From Lineus longissimus (Eukaryota > Nemertea > Pilidiophora > Heteronemertea > Lineidae): a DNA stretch of 64,000 bases. The DNA lies in assembly GCF_910592395.1 (NCBI RefSeq), contig NC_088308.1:19235501-19299500 (forward strand), read 5' to 3'. Each line of letters opens with the position of its first letter. The stretch's first letter is position 1. Below the pieces are notes generated by a model. The model was not told where the DNA came from. It saw nothing but the letters and a program-made list of their open reading frames with translations, and did no database searches. This document shows, piece by piece, positions 11,866-26,800 of this stretch. Both the position numbers and the translations under genes were made by a program.

Positions 11866-14800
11866 ATGGCGCTGAAATTCAAGCAGCGCTTTGTGTTCCT
11901 GTTTGCCTTTATGGGAATGGTGCTGACTGTGCTCGTAACAGCCACAGTCCTACATGTGACCTTCGAGCATCGCTTGGACGCTTTGGTCCCCGGGCACCTC
12001 ACGGCCCACAGAGGGACCCGAGAGTCCTACGAGCAGGACTCCCCCAATTCTTTATTAGTCCAAAAGGAGCAACCGGTAGGAAAATTTGACAGGGGTTACG
12101 TGACTATAGTTCCTACGAAAAAGATTCCGCACAGCAATAAAAAGTTAGGTTATATTTCACTGATTAGTGATGATCAAGAACAGTATGTTAGAAGACGTTT
12201 AAGCAGCCATCGAAAAGCTCTACGACGGAGAGGAAAGAAGTTATTACCATATAAAATACCGAAAGGGTAAGTGAGATTTTACCAGATATGTTTTCCCTTT
12301 CAGCTTAATATGGGTCAATTCCTTCACTGAGCATTTGATACCTATATAATTTTACAGAATTGTCAACGTATTCAAATATATCATGAGCTTATATGTCAAA
12401 ATGATACTCATATTTCTGCGAGTTTCCTACATGATCATTGTTCGTGCTGATCGCTGACCGGTTGATGAATATTGACGGCGTTGATCAAAAGCTAATCCTT
12501 GTATCCGAATAAATCAGCCAGTTGTTGATGCGCTAATGATCCGGCCATTCTCTCCTCATTAAGCGTTGGGATGGATATTATCACCCTTGTTGACTCATGC
12601 GTACCCCGACAGCACCGTGTAGCCTGCGGTGGTTTTGTTTTTAATGGCCTGTGGAATGGGATGGATGCGTATTATGAAAGTGTAATTTACGGAGTGATTA
12701 CATGTATTTAGCCAGCAAAACATACTGGGGATCGTTGTCCAGTCATTAGCAGATGACCTACCATTTGATAGACGTACAAATTATTTCATTTTAGAATTAT
12801 TGCAAGTAAGTAACGTGGCTGTACATTGCAATGATAGATAAACTTATCCTTACAATCAGGATAGACTCTGTCACTGTCGTTCTGCGTGAAACATCATGAT
12901 CAGAGGAATATCAGTCCAGCATTGATGAAATATTAAACCGAACAGACGTAACATATTGTGAGCAGTGCCGTGAGTGCAACGCATTGTGGAGCGGGGGCAC
13001 CGATCGGCTTATAAACCACGAGATCTGCGGAATGCGAAATCGCGAGATGCCAACCTCGGTGAGAGTACAATGCGCCACAGGATGTATTGCAAATATGGAA
13101 CCTGAAAAGGCGAATATTCATGAGACCGAGGCTGTATAGTAGGAAGCTATCCTTGTTGCGGTTCCACTACAGGAAAGTGCGGACTACATCCGAATTAGTT
13201 GTGCTTCCATGACGGCTAATCCGGACGGTAACCGGAAAAACGCCGACCGACCGACCGACCGACCTACTCGCCGACTCTGACAACCTCACTTACGGCATCC
13301 CATTCGCGCCTCCTAGCCCGGTAACCGGAAAAACGCCGACCGACCGACCGACCGACTGACTGACCTGCCAACCTACCGTCATAGTGCAGTATCCCTTTCG
13401 CTTCTCTATAGCACATGTATCTGTGTAGTGCCCAGCGCAATGGACGTGATGGAGTCCGACGTGTCTGACAGCAGCATCTCCAGTCAATTATACCGGGAAA
13501 GCGAGCCCACGCGGTAAGGAACTGATAACGATACTCTAAAGATATGCTTTGTCTACATGGTCGGTGGATATAAAAACATGATTTGGGCCTAATCTATGCA
13601 CTGTAGTTTTTTTACTCGAGTGTCTCGACCGATGCAATGCATGAACTGCAACGCGCAACATGCATTTGTTGTCATTTGACCAGCGCACGTGCGCTTGTTT
13701 ACAATTTCATTTCACGTGACCTGCTATCGTGGATTGGATATATCACATTGACTTATGAGACCTGTGACTCAACTACGAAACTCCTTGGGTTGGTAGGTCG
13801 GAAGGTTGGTCGGTCAGTCGGTCGGTCGGTCGGTCGGTCGGTCGGCGTTTTTCCGGTTACCAATCCGGACTGCGAAGTGTGGAATTTAACCTAATTTATA
13901 GCCTAGTTTCGATGGTCAGACTATCCCGCGCTATTTTTAGGGATGACCAGACGTTCACCAGGTGCACGCCCTGTGTTATATATCAGACAATGCGTATGGT
14001 GACATGTGCCGGCGCCAGGCGTAACGTGAAAATAATCTTGATACATGCAGCATCCTGAACCTCGTGGTATTATACTGACAGTATATCTTGATAAGTTGCA
14101 AAAACCTTTGTGGTCAAGATGAACATGCATTTGCATGTAACCTTTGTATTGTCTTCGGCCCTACTATCATTGAATGGCGAAATGGACAGCAGCATCAGAA
14201 ATGATGATTGTCATGGTCCAGGGAAGTAGAAAATCTTGTGGCAGAAAATAAGGATTTCTCATCTCGCGATTTCGCGATTTCGCGATTTCTCATCTCGCGG
14301 TTTATAATGAGCCCCAAAGCACTTTTCTGACGTGATTTCAGCAGAACAATCAAAACCAGACAGACGGTATGGGCACATCTTCAATACTCTTTATTCTTTA
14401 AATTGAAATTTCCGAGACCAGCTGCGGTTGACAATCTCAATCCCTGAAGGTAGACATCAACGTTCCAACAAATAATTGGGTAACACCTACACATTAATAA
14501 AGGCAACTTTTATTCGTTCGAAGTTTGAAATCAGAAATTAAATGTTTCGCAGTTTATATGTAAATTATTATTTATTTTTTATTTAATACGCATTTGAGAT
14601 AAATTTCCACTATGCGGTTGTTTACACCGATAACAAAAAAAGGATACATGCCAAGTTACTGCTCTAGGGCCGTTTGTTTCGAATTATCTTTTGGCCGCAT
14701 TCAAGCAGTCAACGTATAAGAACAAAGCTGACCTTTAACATGTATTCACTGGATTCTGGGGTGGGAAGTCTGTTGGATAAGATAGTTTCCTTCATGACAG

Positions 14801-17800
14801 CAACTTAAATTCACTTCTCGACTTGCCTATCTTCTATACCGGCACTGATGACAAAGTTAACAATGGACGAAGTTGACAAACATGTAACTTATCAAGGTGA
14901 GTTTAAACCCTCACTAATTAGTGAATTCCTTGCCTTACGCCCTTAGAAATTGATAAAAAGGGATGTAGCCAGTCAAAACATCCAAGGGATTCCCTGTAGG
15001 GATGCATCAGTGCCGCATGATCAAGCAATCAGTTTTTGATGAGTTCCCCTTTGTGTGCAGTCAGATGGCTTCCCGAAGTAAAAAGTAGAGTAGAGAGTTT
15101 GAGACAGACAAGCTTACTCCATGTGGACAGCAATTGATCTGCTTAAAGTATGTTTTAGTAATTGGTCTAGGAGAGACTTTAAAGGTGACAGACCTACAAG
15201 TTCGAACCCTAAGGACCTTATTATCGCTCTCCTACCGGCAAGCGGATCTCACCGCTCCTTCGAATGCGTTCCGGATCCAAGAGCAAGAGTCTCAAAGCTT
15301 TACCACCTCGGCATAACTATCCGATAATGCGCGACACAGGAAGTATAGCTTTGTTAGCAAGCCCCTGATGATTGTTTGATCCTGTTTGATACATGTATAT
15401 GATAGACGCGCCTGCCCGCAAATCTGTTTCAGTTTATTAGGTTTGAAAGGTGAGTCCTTCGTGTTCTCTGATATCAAGGAAGGAGGTATAACGTGTAAAA
15501 AAAATCGTGTCATTCATCTTTTAAAAGTGAATTAGTGGGTTTGTTTTATATACAATATGTGGCATACAAAATATCGAGAGGGAGTGTCGAGGATGAACAA
15601 TAGATAGTTAGTACTATCATAGCCCGCCCACACCTTGCTTGTGTTTAAGGGCTATACTCTCCATAAAAAATCATCGATTCCGTAAAAGCCTCTCAGTAGC
15701 TGCCAATGCATCGTACCGTTCTTTACTCCTTACAACATACCCTATATTTGGTATGTGACATTAAGCAGGTGCCTCCAGTACTTCCGAACTAATCACATCC
15801 TTAAATCGCTGGTGATTTATTTCCATTCGATCTCCGACCATCTGCGTATCGTCTGCTCTATCGGAAGTTTCTAGTGACATCAGATACAAATGAAGTTTGA
15901 GAGGTATGGTGAGCGTGGTATGTATACGTTGGAAAATGCCCTTGGAGACGGACGACATGATATATCAATCAGCGGGCCAATGGATTGCGCCGGAAAAACT
16001 GACGTTGTCTGTTGTAAACTTCTACGTGGCTTCTACTTCTCCTACTTTGATACCGGCACCCAACGCCGGTAGATCGGCATGTGCTGTGGTGACTTTTTGA
16101 CATTTCCTGCTTAATATGACGAATTCAATCCTTTGGTCTCTCCAGAGACCAGCGGCATCTATTTACATCCATCTTCGCCGGCTTAGAATATCCTCTGTCA
16201 GTCAAATTGGATGTCTGATTGATTGATTTGTTCGAATTCGCATTTCATTAAGTGTGGATCAGATTAGTTGCCAGCCGCTAGAGTTACTTTCCCAAGAGTA
16301 GTTTGCCGTCACGCGATCCGAGAGCTTTGCAAATTCGCCCAGAAGTGCTTTCTTGAGGTTTACTCGGCCTCACTTTGTTGAACGAAAGCATTTCAAGGTT
16401 CAAGAGAAAATGAACCCATCTTGGGGAACCAGAATAGGACACTTTTAGCATAATCAATCATACCAGGTGCTACAGCCAGCCCATCACATGTCACCGAGGC
16501 TGCGAACGACCACTAAATACAAGTATGGAAACGATTTTAGTAGTATTTATTTCTAGCCATTACTGAGAATTTCTAGACTTAGTCACCAGTAGCCCTTTAA
16601 AGTAAAATTTGCTTCCAATGCTTATTCTTGCAGATTTTTAAACTTCATCTTACGACTGTTCTCTTGCACCCTCTCGATTCTTGCCCGCTGTGCATTTTAC
16701 AGGTAAAACTGATGTTGAGTGTTGTCTCCAGACAAAAGTGACATTCCTGTAATTTTATTTTCAAATGCATGGAAGCGTATGCTTTGATTTGCATGATTGT
16801 TTTCGTACAGAGCACATTTTAGGTTAAGTTATCAAATAGTAACGCCAGTAACAGTATATTGTGCGCTTTCAGCGAGTGTTTGAAATGTTTTTATCACAAG
16901 AATCGTCGTTGCATGAAATTTAGAAAACTATAACAATTTGATTGGGTTCAATTTTAACGTCAGTCCCCGTCACCTACATGCAGTACATGTACGTATGATT
17001 CAGGGTAAGACTCGTGTTCCCGTGGGGTAGCGTTGCGTAATGATGGTGAATAACAGTGAGACAGCGAAGAGCTGGGAAGGATTTTCTATCCTGTATATCT
17101 GAATAAGATCACATTATATTTGCTACATCTTTTGACATTGCATACCAGCCATATCGATCAACGGATGCATTGCTTGTCAATACTGTAAAATGCCACTTCT
17201 TACAGATACAGAGAGGGTGCAAAAGTAAACAGCAACCTTTATTTAAATTGAAAGGTTTCTTAGATTCTTTTGGCGTGTCCACTTAAAGTCTATGTAGTAT
17301 TTTGGCAAACCTGGGGTAACTTACTCAGCATTTCGACTTTCATAAGGTCTGGATGACCAGCTTCGAGTAATTTTACAAGATAGCCCTTATTCTGTAATAT
17401 GATCTTGCATAAAGGTTCCGAATATCAGAGCTAGCGCTGCTTTTAACTTTAGACTTGGAGAGTACGTGTCGATTCTGTAGGATCTGTACCCACGTTCTGA
17501 CTCATGGAACTGTTCCGTCATCTCCGTGACACAGACTCTGGTAATATCCGTCTCTGTGTCAGTCCTCAGAACTCGTAATCTGACAGCTTTTGACGTTAGG
17601 GAGATTAGCTATAAACACGATATGCGAGCATTTAAAGCATAAAAGTTGGGCCGTTGCAAATATTATTCATGCATCCAAGGTTCTTTGTTTTATAGGTTTG
17701 GCCACTATCCAGTATCATGGACCTTCGCTTTTTATCTTTTTTTTCGAAAGAGCAGTAAGGTCAAATAATTTCAAAAAACAGTTATGATTGGTTAAAAGAA

Positions 17801-20800
17801 CCTGGCAGTGTTCTTTCTTTAATATAAAAAAATATAATGTCAGTCAACCATATTTCTTTTCAGTAGCTTCCTTCCAGTAGAACCGAAGAAGCTTTATACC
17901 TTCAATTTACTTGTCGGCACTAAAAACACTTCGACATAGTAGAGCTTCGGCTGTCGAATCTTAGGTTGTTCACTGAGCGTGTATACTAATATTTTCTTTC
18001 CAGCGATAATTACCTAACAGAAACCGAAGAATCGTCTGCGAATGCGGAAAAACATGTGAAATCTTATGATGATCTCAAAAAAGCATGGTTAGAACACAAT
18101 TACACGGCCATAGTGAATAGCAATTCCACCTCTACAAGGTTGGTTTGTTCAATCTGGCTACTGGCACTGACACACGCTTTTTCCTTCAATTTTTCAAAAA
18201 CATCACTTTCCGAAGCACTTGCACTCTATACTGCAGCACGCCTATATACATTTTATGCGTCACTTCCTGTCGATCTTCTCATTCAGAACTGAAAATAGCC
18301 TATTCGGTTGCTTTATACACGTCAACAAATGTAAGTTCCCCCAAACGATTGGTCATTGTTTTCTAAAGTATCCACAGCAATGCGATAAAAATTTCAGAAT
18401 ATCACCACTATGGTATTTTAGGCAATAGACCCTGTATTGGGCTTGACCTGAATTCTTTTAACGACGAGGTATGGGGAAAATAACGCGAAGACCACACCCA
18501 AATTGCAGAGACATGCATAAAAATGCTAATCAGCCAGCCGTTTTGTTTAGTCGGCGGTTACTCAAATCATAATTCAATGCACTTTTATCTCCGAACACAA
18601 GAGAAAGGTTTCCCAATGTTATTCGTCCACGTTTCTTATCATCGTCACGTACGCAATGTTTTCCAAGACGCAGCAAAACATTTCTTCTGAATCTCTTCAC
18701 GTATTGATTAACAATAACAGGCAAATAAAGAAACCAACAACCGTAAGAAATCGCCCTGTGCGAAAGGCCACGGGGTTACTTTATGTGGTAATGCTGTGAT
18801 TTACGCAAATTAAGAGCTACTCGGCCAGTCTGATCACTTCCAAATCAAGCAATGGACCTTATTCAAAAGTCAGTTGTGATTCTGAGCCTGAAATGGACCA
18901 AATAATGGGGACAGATTACCACAAAAGCCTTGCAATGAAAATAGATTAGTCTGTTATGCCCGAAAGCAGAAATGCCGTCTGCGTGGCTGACTCTCTGTCA
19001 TGGCCGTTTCTTCATGCGATCGATTCTGAATTGATGACCTATCGAATCTCGAGCATTTATACCAATTTCTCTTTATTGTTCTTTGCGGCCCGCTTGACAA
19101 AAAATGACCGGCCTGCAAAATTCCGGTCCCACTCACTCATACTATCAAATCACGGACTTGGCTAGTATATCAATATATGTAAACATATCTAAGTGTTATG
19201 AGTCCGCAATCAAAAGGAAATAGCATTCGCGTTGCATAGCATATAGCATATAGCATCATAGCATAGCATCAGCATTTCAGCTACTCTTCTCCACCTACAT
19301 GTACATGACTGACATTGTGTATTCCGAGCTACTGGACGTGGTAGCTAATAACAAATTCTCCGTCGTTCAAGTCTTTCTCAACAATCTCGTCATAAAATCT
19401 TGCTTGCTCAGGATGGTAGCCAGTAACCAGTTCTCCATTCATGTCCTTGTGGCCAGCTAGGTAATTGCTTCCCCAGGACAGTTTCTTTTCCGGTACAGCA
19501 AAGCCTCCTCGCGGCTCATTCACGGCGGCACATCCGGTGACATCCATGATACATTTGTGACGCACTTCCTGGCTTTGAGGAATGGAAAGCAAGCCATTGG
19601 CTTAATATCATTGATTCAGATGCCTCAGGGGAAAAGAACCAATCATAACTTGTCTAACTACCTGAAAATTAGCGTAAAACGTTTAGGAGTGATGCTTTGG
19701 AACGCTGAAAGATAGGTTGACACATTTTCTGTGTTTCCCGCTTCTAAAAACTCATGGTCTCTCTGGCTGTCTGTTGTATGGAACACTGAAATGCGGGGGA
19801 CAACCAGAAATGTTACACTGGCCCTTTCTCTTTAAGCCAAACAAACACAGTCAGCAAGGAATGTTGTAATTACAGACTCCGTGTAATATCTCCTCTAGAA
19901 GATACCGCGGTTGCCCGTGGATACATGAAACACAAAGGGCTCTCATCTTGTCCCTGTGTTTGATTAATAAACCTCCTCACGTGTTTACAGCGCTAAGACA
20001 GCTGAAGGGCTCATATGTGTCAAATAAAGCTGTTCTTTCTCTTCGCCAATATCTCTTGATTTGAAAATAATCCACAGTGTTGGGGAACTCGAGGGTGCTC
20101 GTGAATAACTAAATAACCGCGATTCTTCTCCCAGTGTTAGTTAGCATGATACCCTACAAACTATAACTTAGTTCATGTAGATGCTTGTGTCGGGTATTTC
20201 AGGGACTAATCTGGTTCTATATTGAGTTTCTTTTCCCCCTCAAACTCTTATAGCCAGTTTGGCTATGCTCATCTTACCCTTAATGTTTATCTTGCTCTTG
20301 AACAAGAACGCCGCTGGCTGTATTCGACTCCTTATAGTTGCTCAGTCCCCACATAGTTCGCGAAGAAGCCATTTTTGATCGAGAACGGGGATTCGAATGC
20401 AGCAAATCAGTATGCTGTGAGTTTGCCGTCTCTTCCTCTCTTTACGGCTTCATCCCCATTCCGGGCTTGTTGACTTCATTCCTAATGTCTGTTCGACATT
20501 AAGACAGATTAGCGGGTTAATTGCTTTGAACAACGGAGCCCTGATCTGATTGCCTGCTGAGCGAAACTGTCCTTGAATGCAATTTGATTGAAAATTCTGA
20601 TGGGTTCGAAAGTCCATTTGATATTTCGTAGCACCATGAGTCGGTTCATTATTAATACAACAGAGCCATGCATGGGTTGCTGAGCGAAACTGACCTTGAA
20701 TCTAGTTTCATTGGAAAGTTCCGTTCGGCGCCAAATGCAAATGACGGATTGGAGCAATCCATCTCGGCATTATTGGCGAATGCTATACACGCCACTTGCC

Positions 20801-23800
20801 GATCCATCACAACCTCGCACAGCTATTTCTGTACATAAAGCTCATACATGTGCATGGCAGTTCTTGCCATACTTTTACACAGCCATCAGTCAATGCACTC
20901 TGACATCTTTCCCACGCGAGCTGAAAACTTGATATCTAAGTTTTCAAATATCGGCATTACAACGTGATCTTATGACAAATGATTCGTTTCATTAGGGATT
21001 GAAATCGTACATCTCATGGGGAGACGCGGTAACTACATGTACGCATGTTCTATTGCGTCAAACGTCTTTATGTCTCGAGTCAAGTTGTATTCAAATATTT
21101 GCTGTTCTGTGCAGTTAATCGGATGTCGATACCGCGAATTCATCGTTTGTAGATGGACTCGTGCATGCTTTCGCCTTCGAGGGTCGATTTACAGACTGGA
21201 ATAATGTGGCGGTTCGGTACTAGGCAATTTATACAGAGCGTCGTCGAAATGAGTAGATTCTCCGTTAAAAGTGTATTTGCAGTTGACCTATGATGGCCCT
21301 CCAATGTGAAGGTAGACCGGAGAAAGTCGCGTGTCTATACTGCCTCCCGGTGTACCTGAGACCTCCGACATCAGTGGTCGTGGTTTCTCTGGAGTCAAAT
21401 CCCGTAACTGAACAGTATGGTGGTTTGATTCCTAGGGACTCTGATATGTTGTCACGTAGCGACGGTTACTACCCCCGCTAAATTGGAAATAGCGGCTTTC
21501 TATCAAGCTAGCGCGGACGTACATTTTTCATGTAGTGTTCAAAGCCTTCGTCTCATTGCTGAACATTTCGCCCTTGATAACCTAACAAATCACTCGGAAA
21601 TTGATAGTCTGTCCATCGGAAATGAAGCCCGCAACATGCCAGGAGTCAGTTGAAGCTTGCAGGAATACCAATGAGCGATGCATGATTTCTTTCAGTCGCT
21701 ATTTGGAGTCCAATGGCAACAACGAGCCATCGGTCTCTCAGTTTTCTTTTGTTTTCTCCGGACAGTCGTGTCATGATGTACTCTTGATTTTATTAATGAT
21801 CCCGATTCAATTTCGGTGAGAGGGAGGGACAAAGCTTCAACATCTTTCTATCATTGGCTATATTGGGTCCGCTCGCATCCAAGAAGCATCTGGTTCTCAC
21901 TTTTATTCGATTTTATTTTTTTTATTTTACATGTACACGTTGCGCGTTAATGCGCTCAGGTTTTAGCATCTGGATGTTCAACACATTATCTAAGCCGTGT
22001 TCCCAACACTACAACACTTGGCCATGTCGACAAACTTTGTTTGCTTGTAAATTAAACTGATATGCCAATATTGCTTGGCTGCCAACTTTCAGCAACTTCA
22101 AATTCTGCTGAGCCTATGTTTACTTTTTCTAAACAATCATGATTCCTTTCGGCTGATCCGCTGCTTATCCAATGGCGTAGATGTCATCCATATTGGATTT
22201 TGCGCTTAAGAACCCGGACCCGCGAGCAGTACAACATTACCTTCTTGTAAAGTTGAAGTAGTCCCTCGTGACGATTGTCGAGCTGGTGGGCGGTAACTGG
22301 TTTATTTATTGGAATTCGCCGTCGCTATCACAGTGCGCCTAATGTCCCATGATATCATTCTCATCACCACGGAGTTACTTTGCTCAATTATATCAACACA
22401 ATCGTTCCCAAGATAGCAGTATCTGGGAGTAATTTGATGTTCCATTCAAATTAAATGCGGACTGGGCTCATCTTTATTCATTTGTTTGTACATGTACATG
22501 TACTTTTATGATGATATGTGGCATTTAAGACGCCCTCTCCCGCCTCAGAAATATTCATTCAGTCAATATTCTTCTAACTATTTCTATTTTGACACTCTAG
22601 GACACTCTATCCTAGGTCATTTAAAACTGATACACCTGGTATTATTGTTTGTCCTCGATCTCGATCGGTCAAAGCATCCCATTCTCGGCTCACTGACCTG
22701 CATTTTTCATGGAGGCGCGGACATCCTTCGAAATCCTGTACTCAGCTCGTATCTCCTGCAAACACCATTAAGCAGCTTGCTGCCTCTTTTAGGTGTTTTA
22801 TTAGCAATAAAGCAGATGATTATTGGTTTCTGGTGGGTTAGGGAGGTCTATATACACCGCAGTATTAGTGTAAGTAGGACATGTAACGTGTCGAAGCCGT
22901 GTAAAGCGTCGGGGATAAGTATGACATTCTGTTGTCGCCATAAACCCCCATAAATTTGATGCAAATTCTTATGAAGCACGATTCGTGTTTTTTTCCGATT
23001 GGATAAATCCATAATAAAGTGACCGTGACATCGTCTGTCAAATCCGATATCAAAATTGATGACAAGATAATTCTTCCTCCAGGCATTAGTGTTCCTCTTA
23101 CAGTATCTCAAATTAGTCTTGCCTGCTGGTGTAAAATGACATTTCCAGGTAACGACAGCTTAACGCTGCTTAAAAGGTATTTGTCCGCCTAGTCAAATAA
23201 TCTCAGCGGGTCGCAGCAGGAGAGAAAAAAGGAATTTGTTGGGTCTCATGCGAAATGTGCCAGTGTGACATTTAGACAAAATCTCGCCTTCGCGAGAGAA
23301 GAAGTATTGGAAAAATGGCTAGTTATGATATGACATCTCGGGTTAAATATCAGAATGTACATTCACGTATACATGGTGGCATATTTATTTGACCAAAATA
23401 AGGTGTTGGTCACGGATGTGTGTTTTAGTGCTTTCTAATGTTCTTAACATTTGAGAACAAGTGTTGCTTTCGCGAAGTCTGGACTTTTTCTGCAATCACA
23501 TGAAATGCTTGAGTTCATGGGTAAATGTCGATCTTTCAACATTTACGACGGGAAAGTTCTGATATAGAATTCAAGTTATGACGCCCTACACGGTAGAAAA
23601 TAATTCTTGAATTTATGAAAGCCAAACTGAACTCATGTAGGTCCTCGTTGCATCTTTCTCTATGAAGGTACGCGATTGGGCAATACCAATATGAACAAAA
23701 ACTGAAGAGGGTACGTTTCTTTGCAGGTTTTTAGTAATCTCTGCTCAGTGTTTTTGTTTCACAGAAAATGAAAGAATGTACCATGTGTCCTGAGGAAAAG

Positions 23801-26800
23801 CTCCTGCCATTACATGATTGATCCACCCCTGTATGCGATTTGGCCGAAGACGGGTTTGTGAGGAAGTCATCAGTCCAATTTATGGTCACCACACGTCGAT
23901 CTTGGGATGCACCTGCAATTGCCTCTCCGAATCATCATGCACGCCTAGAGTGCTGCGAAATGATATTCCGTTCATAAAGACCTACACGTACTGTATCAAA
24001 ACTCAATTATCGCAATCACGAGCAGATGTCGCATTTGGATTCCCCGCTCTAAGGATTGGCTACCAACATGACCAACCAATACATTTTCTGTTTGAGATCT
24101 TCATTTCCTTACTTGATTGTGTTTTCCAGGGAGAAACTACCCCCCTGGGTGATCTTCCATAACGAAGTCAGTCAGAATGAGTTGTATAACGAAGAGGTGT
24201 CCGAGATTGACGAAGTCCTCAAGTCCATGGCTACCGAAGAAATATTTGACTGTGGTAAGAATACGTCCGAAGTTGTTTTTTTCACTCCTCGGTAACAGAT
24301 TAAAGCTTGGCTAAAATGCCCCCCCCCCCCCTGTTTAAAGGCCATATATCAAGGTTTGAAAACATGCTTGATACTCGTGAAATATGTTGAGGGTTAAAAA
24401 AACAAGATCCCAGACATTAAAAAAATTCTAATAATAAAGTCATTATTTAGTTATTTCAATTTTCAATTTTAAACTATTTGAATTTCCCACCACACACAAC
24501 TTTAGATTAGTTCCACATGTGGCCGCTAGGGATTTTTTGATGACGTAGATCAGGTCAGTCAGAACAAAGCAAGATGGCTTCCGCATACAGTTCAGAGAGT
24601 GAGAGCAGTGAATTTGAGGATGTTTTGGTCGATACAGAAGGATATTTAAACGTTGAGCCGTACATGTTCGAGCCATTAATATCACTAGATCATAATGAGA
24701 GTGATCATTCGGACGAAAGTGATTAGAATTTGTGGTTAATCAATTTGCATGGCAGACCTGCCGATATAGTAAAGAAGACATTGATAGACGGTTGCAGATG
24801 CATAACATGTATGATTTTTGAACAGACTAATGTTGCACAGTATTGTTTCGCCTCGTCAGTGTTGTATCGCCAGTTATGTCATGACGCTGAACTACTATTG
24901 AAAAGTGACGGTATTATGCACAATCATCTTGACGTGACGATATAATGCCGTGCAACGTTAGATAGGCCTAGATTTCAGATGACAATAATCTGTCATTGGC
25001 AGTGGCTGTCACTGACACTGACCTGTGTCGCTGTCACCTTGCTATGGCTGGAACACAAGAAGACACTATGCGGTATCACAGGCCCCAATAGGGCCTACAC
25101 ATTATGTATAACAACCGACCTCAGCAGCCTCGGGCATTAAATGCAATTGACATGGTTGGAACAGCTGTTTTTAACAAGTGGCATTTAATATTCAGTTGGA
25201 AAGAAGTGGGCACCAAGAACCGACATCAAACATGATCGATGTACCCGCACAGCGCGTTAATTACTGAAAACAATATTGTTGCGAAATTAGTTATTATTCT
25301 TTTTTCGTCTTCTGTTTCAGTGTTGCGGTCAGGTGGCACTCAACTCAAATTGATTGTTACATTCCAAGATGAGGGGCAAGCCATGATGAAACCAATGAGG
25401 TGAGCAAAATCGACATGAGAGAAAAATGCTATAGCGTCAGCTCGACTAAGCAGTTATTTCATTTACATCATATGTAGTATAGCGTTTGAACTTGGCACCA
25501 ACATTTCTGCTCCCAAATAATTGGCAACTGTCAGAAGTTTTTGAGTAACCAGATTTTAAATACTAGTAGTGCAACCCAGCCCCAACCAACTCTTCGAATG
25601 GCGGACTGATGAAACAAAGATAATGCTTGGATATCCGCAAATTGACATCGCTCAATTTCAATCCGACAGGATTTTAACAAGATAAATTACGTGCGTTTGC
25701 AATCGATTCCAATTAAGTTCAAGAGGGATGGCTTCAGGGAGCTTAGAATTTCACCACCGATTTTGCGGTAACTAATACGAATTCTAATGACGTTACAAAA
25801 ACCTTATAGCTGGTGTATTGAGCTATTGAGTTTGAGTTTAAACATGCGATGCTTCTTCATTTTCCGACTGCACGCGACATCTGCCTTGAGTCGAGACGTG
25901 TTGCGTATCTATAGCTTGATTGGTTTTAAATTTTCGATGATGCGTGTTATTACTTATGCGTTTCTTGCAAAACGCCTTTTAATCTGAGGCCTTAAATTGC
26001 TGCGTGATGTTTGGGATTCAGTCCTTCTTATATCCACTTCTCTGATTGAACCATTAAAACCAGCACGTGGTGCTTCTTCCCGTATACATCTTGCGATATT
26101 GGCGTACAAATCAAGATGAAGTACCCATGAAGTAGACCTTATAAAATGGGAAATCCACGAGGTTCAACCTACCGTTTTCTAATCGACTCGCTTTATAATC
26201 AAATCATCGCAACTTGAAAATGAAATTCTAAGACGTCGGAATTTCGGATTCAATTTCGAGAACGCGTTCTTGAGGCTGCTGATCAGTAGATTACAATGTA
26301 GCATCACGCAAGTTTACGATTGGATTAAAACAACAACCCGAAGAAGGAAAACATGATTTAAAAGCAATTTGTTCTGTCGTCTAGTGTTTTTTCTTCATTA
26401 AGTAATTTGGTTATAAGTTTATGATGGTGTCGTGAAAAAAAGAAAAAGAAGAAAAGATGTTTCCTTGATTTGGACATAACACCTTTTATATCAGCAAAAA
26501 ATGAAATTGAAAAAATTATCGATAAGAAAATGAATTTCATTTTGGGTCACTCTGCATACCCATGCAAAGCAAACAAAAAACGTAGCTCGCTATGGGTTAA
26601 AACAATTCCAACCCAAATAATCTTCCAACGGGATAACAAGGCTGTAATGGGAATTTATACTAACTGAGATAGATTACCTCGATGTGTTCGGTGCACCAAA
26701 GCAGCCTCTCAGCTCGGGGAGATGAGAACAAGGCATCCTGCCTGGTGTCTTGATTGGTTTCCTCTTCATCCCCATCTCTGGGGTACTTAGGCCACAATTC

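Noticed and set aside
22486-22953. 155-codon open frame in intron 2 of the FAM20C-like gene
   Set aside because: It starts in a TACATG run, has no recognisable domain or suitable splice context, and its composition looks like translated intron.
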